Positions 20,986 to 34,191 are shown, numbered from the stretch's first letter. The stretch: 64,000 bases of DNA from Macrobrachium rosenbergii (GCF_040412425.1 NC_089749.1:40619239-40683238); one strand, 5' to 3'. Made by a program: numbers and translations. The notes: generated by a model from the letters alone, not told the origin.

Positions 20986-22110
20986 GGTAAGCTTGTTTCG
21001 CTCTGAACTCAGTTCAGAACGCTTTTCTTGCTTCTAGTTAGCATAAGTGGATCTCTAGAAACTTTATTTATACGGGGCAAGGTTATTAAGTCGAAATATA
21101 ACTTAAATACGTCTCCTTGTGAAATTAATACAGCTATTTTTTTCGTTAATAGATGACATTGGCCATCTGGGGGCATGTTTGTTTTGTGTAAAAAAAATCA
21201 AGATTCCGTTTGCTGTTTACGCTTGATTTCATCATAATACGAGCTTTACGTATTTATCGTTTATCGGCGTAAAAACAGCAGTAATATGTGTTCTTTCATG
21301 CCCAGTAGCTTTGATTAAAATTCTTTCTCTCCAATTTTAATTATGGTCGAGTTTCATCCATGTTGCCGATGCACAATAATTTATAGTCACTAGCAGCTTG
21401 AACATTGTTTTCTCAGCTTCAGCTACAACTTGCAGCTTAAATTTATTAGTATATTTCCTTGAAGATCTTTTATCCAAAGCGAATAAGGGTATAATGTAAA
21501 AACATACCCGTCCTATTCTACTTGACGTCATTTGTAACATAACTATGGTCATTGTTTACTACCATATGATGGTTGAAATACAAGCAAAATGGCTGTTGTT
21601 ATCCTAATTAGTTATAAGCAAGACACTAGTTTCTCGTTCGATTCTTTATGGCTGTACGCATTTATGAAAGAGTACAATGTTACGAACAATACTTTTATCA
21701 TTCTCTTTTACTTTTTAACTAGAAGATGGGATAAAGAGATTTAGGAAAAGAAGTTGATCTATTGTAATTTGGTCTCACTCCCTGCCAGATTGTACGCTGC
21801 TGCCTGCTCCCCCGCAAAATTTAAAAATATTTTATAAATATTGTCGTATCGGTATTAATTGCTTACCCCATCGCAAAATCAAATTATTGTAAGGCGAATT
21901 ATCACAACTTGAGCACTACCTGGGTAGAATATTTTAATAGTTTTATCACAAAAAGTGCATTTATTCATGAGAATGATATGAAAATACAGTAAGTAGTGAA
22001 TATTTCTCAGTGAAAAAATACCGCAAATAATGTGTATATATGTTCCATAGAGAAATCCGCGAATAGGTGAGCCCGCAAATCGTGAGAACGCAAATACGGG
22101 GGGTTTACTG
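20819..22110 (-). mobile_element. Tigger/pogo-type transposon with transposase remnant
   Basis: Right end (inverted) CAGTAAACCCCCCGTATTTG, TA at 22111-22112; on the other side TA at 20817-20818, but the left end lacks the matching inverted repeat, so that end is deleted or rearranged. On the minus strand about 21500-21060 reads KYTNKFKLQVVAEAEKT, ASATWMKLDHN and LIKATGHERTHITAVF: the N-terminal DNA-binding and DDE-domain motifs of Tigger transposases. It is truncated and full of stops. Confidence 0.75.
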
Positions 22111-22111
22111 T

Positions 22112-22925
22112 AAATCTAGTGAATTATATATGTGAGAATCAGAGATAGTTCCAAGTAACAGGGACAAGAGCTTGGTAATATATTTTGAAAGTTTATATGA
22201 TATTGAGCCAACAGTGCTAATAATAGGCCGCAAAGGATTATTTTCTTTGTGCATTTTTACTAATCCATACAGGTAAGGTAACGAGGGAAATTTTGCTGAC
22301 AACTGACCTATTAGTTCTTTTTTATCTTTAAGGATTTTTTTCAATGTGCTTTTGAAATTTGTTATGGCTTGATCAATGGGATTTTTTTGGGGGGGAGGTT
22401 TTGTAAGTCATATCATCATCCAGTAAGGCTTGCAATAAGTGATATGTAGTCGGCTTTATCTAGAATTACAATACTGTTAGATTTATCAGCTTTTGTGATG
22501 TGGAGTGTATTGTCTTTTTTAAGATTGGTCAAACTTTTCTTATAACGAGCAGGGAAATTGCTTTCATGACTAACCAGTATTTTTCGAATTTACATAGGGT
22601 CGACGCAATTGTTAAAGCAGAGGGCCCATTCGATATAAAGAAGGATAAACCATATCCGAGTGCACTCACATTTTCACTTATATGTTTACTTGACAAGTTT
22701 ACAACAATAAGTTTCCTTGTTAGGGCATCTGCAGCCGTAAGAAGTTTTCCGTATATTTCTTGTCGCAGCGAGTCCTTCCAGTCAGCCAGGATTGAATGAT
22801 TTAATGAAATTCTAGCTTTTTCTGATTCCTTAAATTTTTCTTTCTCTGGCTTTGCGACTGTTATGTGGCATTTTAACATCATGGCACTGAATTCATTGAA
22901 TGGGGTACTGGTCATATCTTTTTAA
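22112..22925 (-). pseudogene. PLE reverse transcriptase, N-terminal part
   Basis: Minus-strand reading: LGYGLSFFISNGPSALTIAS (about 22660-22610), then FPSLPYLYGLVKMHKENNPL and RPIISTVGSISYKLSKYITK (about 22300-22190), which are the KxHK and RPI-SxxGS blocks typical of Penelope RT. It ends HIYNSLDL at the Tigger insertion; removing 20819-22110 with one TA joins it in frame to VDKLNKITF on the far side. A shift lies between 22530 and 22345. Confidence 0.85.
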
Positions 22926-22994
22926 ATGGCATGTTAGCAAGGATTTAGGGAGCACATGTTCAGACAGGCACGTCTTTAAGAACTTCAGTTGAAT

Positions 22995-23340
22995 TCTGGA
23001 TGGCGTCATGAACTTCCTGGAATTTGTTTGGTTTTGTGTTATGTTTATGATACAGTAATTCTTATTTTATTAAAGGATATGTACAGTACTGAAATATGAT
23101 AGAGAGAGAGAGAGAGAACTCTAGAGTAACATTCACACTCCATAATTATTTTTTTATTTATACTATGTGCTCACAGCATTTTCTAATATTCTCATTTTTA
23201 CACATCATATGTTTTCACAGCATTTTACTCATGCTGTGTATTACAGATTTTCATTTTGGTAGATTGTACCAAGCTAGGTTTTCAAAGAAGACTTCTAGAC
23301 TTATGGCTTCTGTAACAATAACCATCTGCTGTAATTAACA
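22995..23340. repeat. Dispersed repeat, copy 2, right part
   Basis: GGCGTCATGAACTTCCTGGA at 23003 and AAAGGATATGTACAGTACTG near 23075 match copy 1 (16608) and the array spacer. A short (GA)n lies at 23099-23120. Confidence 0.7.
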
Positions 23341-25690
23341 ACCACCTACCAAAGAACTGACGTAAACAGCATCAAGTAAGATGCAAACAAATAAATCAGG
23401 AAACAGCTGTTTTGGAATTTTGAATTATTTTACACTAACCTAAAGTATGTTAGTTTACCTTTGTGTACCCGTTTTACAGTCATGTACAAAAATAAAAATT
23501 ATAATTTCATTATTACATTCGTTGTCTCCTAATTCTCCTAGGCTCAATCAGCTGATTCTGAGAATGTAAACATTACAAATGGCGGACGGACAGTTGGTTT
23601 TTTCATACATTACAATGATGATATAAGATAATACAGTATAAATGTATTCTGTAAGTAAAATGTGACTTATGCAAATGGATAATGTGAGTTTAACACTGAG
23701 GCTTACCTAGGTCAATAGTTCACACACACGCAGTTTGTATCTCATGTATGGTAATACAATATGGTAACAACTGATAAGAAAGTTGCTGTGTAAAAATACA
23801 TTAATAGTCATAAAACTATGATAGGCTGTGAGTAAACAGGCAGGCTACTTGTCTAATGAACTGTCATTTATGAGCGTGAGAGAAAAGAAGGGTTTGCATT
23901 TTTTTAAAGTGTATCTATTGTATATTTTGTTACAAATATGGGGAAATAAGGTAGATGATTGCCTTTTGCATAAATTTTTTCACTTTAAAGTGTGATGGTT
24001 CTTGTTTATAAGCATACTGAGCGTTTACAATTATGTGGTATTGACAAGGTTAGGTGAGGAAGGGTACAGAGGTACCCTTGAACACCCATAGATTTTTTTA
24101 CTCACCAGTATCCGACAGGCCATTGGCTCTATTAATCCAGATAATGGAAGGATTATTGTATTATCATCTAGGCATGGTCATCACCTCTAGATTCCAAATA
24201 ATTTGTACTGACACATTATGATACCCATTTCATTGTCAAATGTTTGGTGCCTTGTTGAGCTATGGGCACAGATGAAGTTCCTCTACCAAACAGTGAGACA
24301 TGCAGCTTCTCCGACTGGACCCAGACTTGCATTAAGTGAAAGGCTGATAATGGCTGGCCTCCCTAGTTGAAGGTATACTGGTTACAACACAAACTGTAGT
24401 CTACCTATCCCATCTTTGGTTGAAATATGTTGAGTATGATAATTCCAGACTTATGTTACTATACAAAACCTTCAATGTGGAAGTGATATGACTTATTACC
24501 AGTGGTGATAGATAAGATGTCATTTTTAGTATGTTTGCTTGTTTCTCACAAATTTAGGTCAAAGAAGCATCCACCACCCTTTTCTAATGATTTGGAGTCT
24601 TCATTGTGTCCACTATCAGCACAGTTGATTTTTCATTCCTGGAAGAAGTAAAGGTTTTGTAGTTGTCCATGAGTTTAGAAAATCAGGCTACAGCCCTTCC
24701 AGTGATTGCAGTTTGCCAGCTGGATGTCAGACTCCTTGCCTACTTCTGCTAGTTCAGAATTATCACTCTTGCTACAGATGATCTCTAAACTGTAACACTT
24801 ATAATGTAGTTGGTTTCCTGTGGCTCCTCTACTCACTGCTGGTGCTGGATGCAGCTGTCTCCTGCACTTGACTGCCAACATCATTGGTAGTCACCTTAAT
24901 GCTTGTCAGTCGGGCTAAGGGGATGATGGTGTATTATTGCCTTAACATTTAACACGCAGCTTTGTCATGTGGACTTTGGGGTTACTGGTGTTAATTGCTA
25001 CAGTCTTTTATCTCAGTGATAAACTTGCTGCTGTTTTCAGTTGTAAGGAAGTGGCAAACCAACTGGCACTATTTACTGTCTCTTACTCTTGGCTGTCAAG
25101 CTAAATGTTACTGTTCTTACCTCTCAAGTTGACTGATGCTGGCCATCACCCACTTTGCCAAGTCAACTTGTGTTAGCTATATCCAATCTCCATGACTGGT
25201 GTTAGCCCTCTAACAGACAGCCCATTGTGCCTTTCTTTCTCCTGACTCCCAGTTGACTGATATAAGTCAAAGTCCTTATTTACTGACTCCCGACTTTGAT
25301 TAATGTTGACTATTGTCTTGTCCTGTTGACTGCCCTGCTAATTGATGCTGGACTTTACATGCCTATGAAGCTGTGTTGTTATCATCTCGATTGCCAAGGT
25401 AGTTGTGTGTTGGTCTTTGGCCCACACATTCTTATCTACATGACTGATAAACTGGTTTGTGTTTCCACAGTCTCCACCACTAGCTTCTCTGCGCTTTACT
25501 CAAAATGACTAGGGTTGATTATGGCCACTGGCATTTGTCTTGTACACTCTTTTTTTTCAAGAAAGGCACAGGTCAACTTGAAAGCTACCATCTTTTCAAA
25601 GCTACCATGCTGACTAGTGTTAGTTGCCAGCTCACATGTCTTACTGGAAATGTTACAGAAAACTCACAACACCCTTATAAAGTAAGAAGG
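23341..25690. other. No supported gene
   Basis: AT-rich sequence without recognisable coding motifs. From 25070 to 25510 the words TTGACTGATG, TTGACTG and GACTCCC recur irregularly, suggesting an old decayed minisatellite. Confidence 0.5.
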
Positions 25691-25994
25691 GTGAAAGAAG
25701 AAATATTAAGAGCACTTGGTAAACTGTGGTTTCCAATTAAAGGAAGAGTAAAAGTAACATTGTGTGACAGAAATTCCCTCTGATAATTTTAACTAAAACT
25801 TAGCAGTTGAATCCTGAAATCATTATTTTTCATGTCTTCTTACTGGGCAGTGAAGATTAAGTAAACAAAATATATTTACAATACTGGTCTTTACAGTGTA
25901 AGTAGAATAATAATGTGATTACAGGGTGTTGAAGTGAATGGTAAAATTATGTTTATATTGCAATGATTTTAAATTTACATGGTTATCTACTTTT

Positions 25995-26167
25995 CAGTAT
26001 CAAAGGAAACTCCAGGACAAGGAAAGCAAGTGATCTCGCCAAATCCCTTTTCTGATACCAGTGTCAAGAAATTACATTGTGATTATATCGCAAAATGTTA
26101 TGAAGAAGAAAGGAAGCCTGTTGGTATTGATGTGTATAGGAGGCTATTTAATTCAAAACAGAAGTAA
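25995..26167 (+). CDS. Possible exon of unknown, perhaps transposon-derived, protein
   Basis: Preceded by a polypyrimidine stretch and CTTTTCAG, a good splice acceptor. The frame then reads SKETPGQGKQVISPNPFSDT, LHCDYIAKCYEEERKPVG and IDVYRRLFNSKQK before a stop. The segment C-x(5)-KPV-x(4)-YRRLFN resembles a motif in hypothetical arthropod proteins linked to DNA transposons; I recall it only loosely. No partner exon was identified, so this may be a fragment. Confidence 0.3.
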
Positions 26168-26829
26168 CACTAATATGTGCATAATAGTGATTTTTTTGGA
26201 AATGAAGTATATATTTCTTAACAAACTGAATTTTATTTGTTCCCTTTCCTGGATGTGTTACAATCTTTTTTCATGGAAACATGAGAGTTCTGTAAACAAC
26301 AGGGACATGATTGAAATCTGTTCACCACCAGTTACATAAAGAGTACTGTATGGCATCAAGTAAAGTGTTTACATTCATTTTCAGATAGAAGGATCTCTCT
26401 GAGGGGTTGGCCTCCAAATGGAATCCAGAATAAGAAACCAACAACTTAATCTGACATAGCTGACAAGAAGACAATCCAGTTGTGGGTAACCTTAAAAATA
26501 GCAAATTTTTAAAGTTACTGTATTTGTATTTTTCCTGCCATACAAACCTGAAGTTCTTTACATAGGATTTAGCTTGCGAACGTGAGCTGGAACAGCTATT
26601 TAATTTTCAGACACGGTCGTTAACTATCAACAGGTAGAGGGAAGCCTCGCCTACCCATTGTATTGCACTCCACTTTTCCTTTCGGCCCAGGTACCAGAAT
26701 GAGGGGAGGTGGAGGTGGGACGTGAATGTAAAAAACTTTAGGTTTGTGTGTTAGGATAAATACAAATTACTTAAAAATCTGCTATTTGTTCCTACACAAA
26801 CTGTCCTTTACATAGGAAACTGACCCATT

Positions 26830-27485
26830 GGTGAGGGGAGTCTGGACAAATCTCTGAACTGACTGGTCTGGAAGAGCTGAGGAAGGAATCGCACACCTCT
26901 AACTTGTTGGCCATATGGGATGTTGCAACTGCTAGACTCAAGTGTAACAGAGTCCCATCCCCTTGAGTGCTTATTATCAAAGACCATGAAGCTTGCCTAT
27001 TCTCTTAGCTGAAGCCAGGGCAGCTAAGAAAACAGTCTTTAGAGTCAGATCTCTGTCTGACAACTCTCTCAACGGCTGGCACGGAGTACGAGTTGGGCTC
27101 CTCGAAACAAGAGTCACATCCCACTGGGGGGCCTAAGCTCTCTGGGTGGACAAGACTTCAAAACTTCTCAGAAGCATAAAGATCTCCAACGAGGAGAGAT
27201 CTACTGCACTGTATTCCCTTCAACTGAAGGACCTTGCCAAGGGCAGCTTTATATCCCTTAAGTGCCAAAGCAGAGAGAAGCTTCTCGTGGCGAAGAATGG
27301 TGAGAAAGTCCGTTACCTACTGAAGAGAAGCTCTGACTGGAGAGAGACCCCGTTGACAACGCCAACCGCACAAGACAGTGTATTTCCCCTGGTATGCAGC
27401 CTCAGAGGATTTCCGGAGGTATCCAGACATCTCCTTAGCTATGTAAATAGAAACAACCCTCTCGCTCGTAGGAGGCCCTGAATAG
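26830..27485 (-). pseudogene. DIRS family A tyrosine recombinase
   Basis: Minus strand: GYLRKSSEAAYQGKYTVLCG near 27425-27360, FLTILRHEKLLSALALKGYK (about 27310-27250), GKVLQLKGIQ, then LSDRDLTLKTVFLAALASAK + RIGKLHGL (about 27065-26985). The Arg after ASAK is the first catalytic Arg and is kept here. The C-terminal half with HxxR and Tyr is missing. Stops lie near 27150 and 27130. Confidence 0.68.
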
Positions 27486-27509
27486 TCTCCAGGCGTGAAA
27501 TGCCAGCAC

Positions 27510-28300
27510 TTTCAACACCTGGTGATACCTCTCAATGTGCGGCTGGCACAGAAGTTTGTCCCATAGGGAATCTCTCGCAGGACCTCGGTAACAGCCAGCA
27601 GGTCCACGAACCACTCAGCGTGTGGCCACTTGGGAGCCTCCAGAGACAGTCTGAAATTCGGAGTGATCAGAATCCTATTGAGCACCCGACAAATCAGACA
27701 AAATGGAGGGAAGGCATAAGCCTCTAAGGCCGGGTATTCACGATCAGGTTTACCTGTCAGTTTATATAGCTCCACCCCCTCATCACACCCAGTGGGGTGT
27801 CCATTGCTGCCTTATAGTGTTGCCATGACGAAGGCAGGGTGAGAACTAAAGACGATGACCTTGATTTGACAGTCCAACTGACAGTTCTACTCTTTCTATG
27901 TAGACACTCATCCGTCGAACAGTCGTGGATGAACTGACATGTAAACCTGTTTGTGAATACCTGGCCTAAGTTGTCCCTTGGGTGGTGGGGAGCGTCCTGC
28001 ATCGCAGCCCAAGGGTCCAACACAATCAAGCAGAATACCATAACTTTCTGTTGTACCAGGTCAGGAACAGATCTATGTTTGGGACTCCCCATAACTTGAA
28101 GAGTCCCTTCTCAATGTCTTGGTGTGGTGACTCTGTTCCTTTCACCAGGCTCTGGCGACTGACCTTGTCTGCCACCACATTTCGAGACCCTGGAATGTAC
28201 CTGGCTTACTTCTCCACCAAGTGTGCTGCTCCCTACTTGAGCAGTGACGGCATCCACACGGGCCAGGGAGAGCAATTCCACATGCGCAAACATGGTCAGG
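27510..28300 (-). pseudogene. DIRS family A RNase H end and linker
   Basis: Minus strand near 28205-28155 reads RYIPGSRNVVADKVSRQ, a conserved motif at the end of the DIRS RNase H region. It continues EYPALEAYAFPPFCLICRVL (about 27745-27690) and NRILITPNFRLSLEAPKWPH, the segment that links RNase H to the recombinase. Frames differ between the blocks. The matching piece in the larger copy lies at 39860-40280. Confidence 0.72.
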
Positions 28301-28379
28301 GGTGTCTTGCAAGTGTGCTCCAGTCTTCTTAGAAGCCGGAGCTTCTACTTATCGGGAAGACTGAGCAGGGTCCTCCTCT

Positions 28380-29470
28380 TGCCTGGCCGGGGTGACTGGG
28401 CTGCTCGGGCCAGGCCACTAGGCTGAGACCCTTGAGCTGCTCTCTTCAAAGAGCAGGATGGGGTTGGGGAGCAGCTGCACGATCTCTGCTTACCTTCTCT
28501 CGCTGGGCCATGCTGGCAGCCAGGCCCAGGTCTGTAGACTGGGGACCCTTGCTGGCCAGGGTAGGTGGGTTACCAGGGCTAGTACCGGTGACTTAGGTAG
28601 GCGGGCCACTGGGGCTGGTACTGATGGCCCAGGCAGGCAGGCCAGTGGGGCTGATACCGGTGTACCAGAGGTCCAGAGAACCCTAGGTAGCGGTTGTACC
28701 TGCGCACTCTGCAACAGGGGCAGTGGTACTCGCGTTACTGCTAGACCAGGGAATGGCACCAGTAGCCCAGGTAGGCAGGCTACCGGAGCCAGTACCAGTA
28801 CACTGGGGGTCTGGAGAATCCCAGGTGGTAGTTGCACCTGTGCACTTGGCAGTGGGAGCAGCAGTACTTGTCATACCTCTAGCAAGAGACACATCAGCCC
28901 TCTGCCAAAGAGGGCTGGCCGCTGGAAGCTCTACAAGACTTCCTGCTTGCTAGTTTTAGAAGAAGGGGAGGAGGCGACAACAAAGATGATGATGATGACT
29001 TCCATTTTCCTCTCTTTGGATGGCTTCTTGCTGAGCGCGGCCTTCAACAACAGTGTGTGGAGGAGGGGATCACCTAGAGATGATGTATATGGTAGCACCT
29101 GGGGACACATCACCGATGCTGGATGCAGGATTACCAAGGAAGTAGGAGCAGTCCTACAGCCTACAGATACCGTGACTGGTAAAGCCATCATGGTCATGGT
29201 AGTTCAGAAACACTCGGCTCCCCCAAGGGGCCTAGAGCAATTCATAACTCCCTAAGTCCCTAGGCTTTCTCAGCACCTGAAATAAAAGTCGGTTTAGGTT
29301 GTTTTGGTTACACTCATGTTTATGACATGACACATAATAAGTGAGGGTCAGCCTCAAAAGAGAGAAACTGGTCACACAGCCTGTTCTTCCCTGGGCAGCG
29401 CCTAAACCCTGCAGTTTCCTTTCAAAAAGAAGCTTAAGTGTTTGAGGGGTTTGCATATGTAAAAACAAAC
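28380..29470 (-). pseudogene. DIRS family A Gag with Pro-rich minisatellite
   Basis: N-terminal Cys/His region near 29400-29310 (CHKHECNQNN) and a conserved block SSLGDPLLHTLLLKAALSKK near 29100-29040, which has a counterpart at 35600-35650. At 28555-28870 the DNA is a minisatellite: a 139-bp duplication (28628 and 28767) plus about 33-bp sub-repeats, coding on the minus strand for Pro/Leu/Val-rich repeats such as LACLPGPSVPAPVARLP. The long plus-strand ORF here (28458-29255) is its antisense shadow. Confidence 0.6.
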
Positions 29471-29989
29471 AAGAATCACAAAATGTATTTCAAGAAAAAA
29501 AAAAGCTAACGGCAGTCAGACAGCAAAGTGCTGAGACGTCTTCACACGACAGCAGCTGAAAGTAAAGTGGGGTACAGTATGTTGGGTGGACAGAACTTCC
29601 CCCTACTCGTCAATAGCTCGCAACCATGTCAGAAAGTTAAACGGCCTTTCCAGCTCATGTTAGCAAGCCAAATCCTTTGTATTTGAGTAGGAGCAATTAT
29701 AAAAAAAAAAAAATTAGGTTTCTCATTACTGTTTTATAAGTTCAGATGAGAATATTGATACCAGCTCAGGATATTTATGTTATCAAAGTTTAGAAGCCCA
29801 TATTTGTCCCAGTAATAATTTTGTGAAAAGATAAGCTATACTTGTTTCAACCATTCACTGGAAATAATTAATCCAATTTTAAATGAGCTCACAGTAGTGA
29901 ACACCTAATAATCTGTACTGTACATACATCTGCAGAAATTGTTTAGCTCGGAGGTCTGGTTTTAATATATATATTTTACAACTACAGTA

Positions 29990-30283
29990 GGCAGTCCCCA
30001 AGTTAAGGTGGTCTCAACATAAGTCAATCTGATTTTATGATTATTTTCAAAAGTATTCATAAAAAAGTTGTCTCTGACTTAAGGCAAAAATCCGAAGGTA
30101 AGGCGATGTTAGGCTGGGTACTAGTTTATGAGCTCCCTCATGTAAATAACTAAGTGTCACCATCCTTCCAGTGTGCAGGCCAACCACAGGATTAAAGGTA
30201 AGGCTTTCATCACTTTTTTTCATTTTTGTAATTTTTTTTAAAGTTAAGATCCGACTTAAGTCAGATTCGACTCAGGGACTGCC
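29990..30283. mobile_element. MITE 1, GGCAGTCCCC ends, 294 bp
   Basis: Ends GGCAGTCCCCAAGTTAAGG and, inverted, GGCAGTCCCTGAGTCGAAT, with TA on both sides (29988-29989, 30284-30285). TA duplication and ends suit a Tc1/mariner-type MITE. No ORF. Confidence 0.82.
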
Positions 30284-30382
30284 TATACTTGCATTCCACT
30301 TTTTTAATGCTTTCACTGAATATCACATTACTAGATCTCTATTGATTAACTAACATACTATCAATAATGATTTTCATCAATA

Positions 30383-30667
30383 GGCAGTCCCTGGGTTATG
30401 TCGGACTCAACTTACATCATTCCGATCTTACGTCGCTTTTCAAATATATTCATAAAAAAATCAGTTCCAGGTTACAGCTTATGGTTTGGAGTTACGTCGT
30501 TTAAGTCAAACGACTTTGTAAGTGATGAAAAACTGGAATTAGTTTCTGAGCGGCGTAGCTGTAGGTGCTATAACAAGGTGAGAAAACCAGTTTCACTATT
30601 AGGAGGTGAGAAAACCTGTTAATACCAGGGCAACGCTTAAAAACTTGTTTCTTTCCCCAGGCTAACA

Positions 30668-30745
<78 letters not shown>

Positions 30746-31044
30746 ATAAGAAAGAAAGAGAGAGAAATTTTTTATGCATATGTAACATGTATGTTTATTT
30801 GCTTTGTACAGTATAGTTTTTTATAGATAAACGTGATGTTATTTTGTCATTTCATTTTTTCATGTTTTCCATGGTATAATTACAACTTTTTGCATTTCAG
30901 TAACTAGGAAAATATAGGAAATTAGGTAAGATTTTAGCATAATTTTGTGGCGTTCCCAATCTTTTTCTGGTGTGATAAGTGGGAGAGAATTGTAGGCCTA
31001 ACTGTCAGTCATCTTGACATATTGATGTGGAGGGTGCTAGGCAA

Positions 31045-31116
<72 letters not shown>

Positions 31117-31294
31117 ATAAATTATTTAGGTAAGGAATTATTCACTTTTTTTTTCATTTTTATAAGTTGTTTAGGTAAGGAATTCATAACTTTTTTTCAT
31201 TTTTATGAATTTTTTAATAGTGTTGCGACTTAAGTCATTTTCCGACTTCCGTCGCGCCTGAGGAATGGAACTCTGACATAATCCGGGGACTGCC
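30383..31294. mobile_element. MITE 2, GGCAGTCCCY ends, 912 bp
   Basis: Ends GGCAGTCCCTGGGTTATGTC and, inverted, GGCAGTCCCCGGATTATGTC. TA precedes it (30381-30382), TG follows (probably mutated TA). Enlarged over MITE 1, in part by two (CT)n arrays at 30672-30742 and 31049-31110. Confidence 0.8.
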
Positions 31295-31418
31295 TGATAA
31301 TGATAATATAAAATGGTCAAGTTGGCAAGCTCCTAACTGGGGACCAAGCATGTGAGGACCTTTAGTGGCAAAGGCTAAAAAAAAAAAGCAAAACTAAACT
31401 CACGCAATTTTTGTAGTA

Positions 31419-31578
31419 GAGTTAACATTAACTGTGGAGCATCACTATATTGGCTGAAGAGGACCGTTGCGCAAACGGTCGAAAGCTCCCTCGTTTTTAT
31501 CCCCTTGTATATTTTTATGTCTTAAAATATACAATTTATCAATTATATTATTGTGGCTTTTTAATCAGAGTTAACATT
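31419..31578 (+). mobile_element. Penelope-type terminal unit with target-site duplication
   Basis: AGAGTTAACATT occurs directly before (about 31419-31430) and after (about 31567-31578) a 136-bp unit. The unit contains TTGGCTGAAGAGGACCGTTG, a GACCGTT/AACGGTC stem, then GAAAGCTCCCTCG and an AT-rich tail GGCTTTTTAATC. A second copy lies at 37036-37190. The CTGAAGA-stem-GAAA arrangement is the core pattern of a hammerhead ribozyme, known from Penelope-like terminal repeats. A clear cleavage site and stem I could not be identified. Confidence 0.6.
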
Positions 31579-31939
31579 CTTAGCTTTTGCAGAGCCAGCT
31601 TGAAGTGTTGCATTTACGGATTTTTAGGACAATTTCTTAGGATTTTTGAGGCAATTCTATAGTTATACTGTTCAGCTCCAGAGACCATTGCAGTTAAAAT
31701 GCCAGTTAACCTGTAAGAGACCTCGTCGCGCCGATCACGGTCTCTTTCGAGCACACGTGTGTGTGCGTGCGTCATACCTTCGGAGGGACCCAGACAGGGA
31801 GCAAAACAAGAGCATCCCATTTTCTCTCTCTCAAGGAACGCAACTTCTACCATACAATATTTCCGTCTGTTTCTCCCTAACCATTGTTGTCTCGATTTAT
31901 GTACAATCACCACTACTTGCATTGCCATGCAAGCATTCT

Positions 31940-32570
31940 AATCATGTACTCTGTTCACCATTTCACCCTAATTTCATTCCTGCAGTGCCAATTATAAAAA
32001 CTATTGGTATTAACTTGGTATTTAAATATAATAATATTTTGAGAAATAAACTAATTAAGAATAGCCTGCCCAATTCAAACAATATTGTATACAGCACTCC
32101 TTACAAAGAATGTAGTAAGATTTTTATTGGTCAGACATCAAAAGGACAAAAAGTAAGAAGCTTCCAACACAAGTATGCCATTTCAATAGGCTTATCAAAT
32201 AATTGCATTGTGGATCATTGGCTTAAGACAGGCTATGCAATGAACTGGGATAAGTCAACGATAATCTACAAGGTCAACGACCATCAGAGATGGAATTTGC
32301 TAGAAACTATTTATTGAAGCTACGTCCACCAGGAATGTTAATCTCCACCTTAGATAATCCCTTGATCCTTTGTTCCTGTCTTTTTTGTTTAAAGAAAATG
32401 CTGCCCAGATTAACAAACTGCAACCCCGCCCTCCCTTCTGTTTTTGTATATATAGCTCTGTCAACTTCTTTTGTATTCAGTGTGAACTTGAAAATGTAGA
32501 ATAAACTATGAAAGTACTTGTTCAAAGTCCCAGTTATCACTCACTTTCTGACGTGGATTTTATAATATTC
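31940..32570 (+). pseudogene. Penelope-like GIY-YIG fragment and 3' tail
   Basis: Reads NLVFKYNNILRNKLIKNSLP (about 32005-32065), NIVYSTPYKECSKIFIGQTS (GIY-YIG motifs VYS and FIG), SFQHKYAIS, DHWLKTGYAMNWDKSTIIYK and RWNLLETIY. This is the endonuclease end of a Penelope element, different in sequence from the copy at 18-23 kb. The tail contains AATGTAGAATAAACTATGAA + AGTACTTG, again a stem followed by GAAA. The first 100 codons of the open frame (from 31646) have no family resemblance. Confidence 0.78.
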
Positions 32571-32595
32571 TCAAGCATGTGTCCCTTCATGCTGC

Positions 32596-32600
<5 letters not shown>

Positions 32601-32672
<72 letters not shown>
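32601..32672. repeat. (AT)n microsatellite, left of mariner
   Basis: About 36 units. Together with 34039-34144 it is probably one array split by the transposon. Confidence 0.97.

Positions 32673-34191
<1,519 letters not shown>

Larger units (their letters stand above)
18046..22994 (-). mobile_element. Penelope-like element (PLE), with nested insertions
   Basis: A retroelement with a Penelope-type reverse transcriptase followed by a GIY-YIG endonuclease, read on the minus strand from about 22990 to 18046. It is inserted in copy 2 of a dispersed repeat. Two Tigger-type elements (18861-19521 and 20819-22110) and a further piece (about 20343-20640) interrupt its coding region. Near the 3' end (minus strand, about 18155-18110) it has GGACCATTGTGTCAAAAGGT, a stem motif also seen in the other Penelope ends in this window. 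Confidence 0.82.
26505..29720 (-). mobile_element. DIRS-like element (family A), internally deleted, with inverted ends
   Basis: The left end (26516-26722) and right end (29545-29715) are inverted copies of each other; shared words, read on the plus strand at the right end, include CCAGCTCATGTTAGCAAGCC-like sequence and CTACCTGTTGATAGTTAAC-like sequence. Order on the minus strand: 5' end, Gag, RNase H end, recombinase, 3' end. The reverse transcriptase is missing. A second inverted pairing lies inside the 3' end (26505-26575 with 26730-26785), as expected for the nested complementarity of DIRS elements. Confidence 0.78.

Noticed and set aside
25070..25510. Ordered minisatellite of TTGACTG units
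   Set aside because: The words recur at irregular distances without a definable unit; noted only as possible old decay.
28458..29255. 265-codon plus-strand ORF, the second longest in the window
   Set aside because: It is antisense to the DIRS Gag minisatellite on the minus strand, has Gly/Thr-rich repeat composition, and matches no family.
31646..31985. N-terminal 100 codons of the 223-codon ORF
   Set aside because: Only the part from about 31985 resembles Penelope; the start is an accidental extension through low-complexity sequence.
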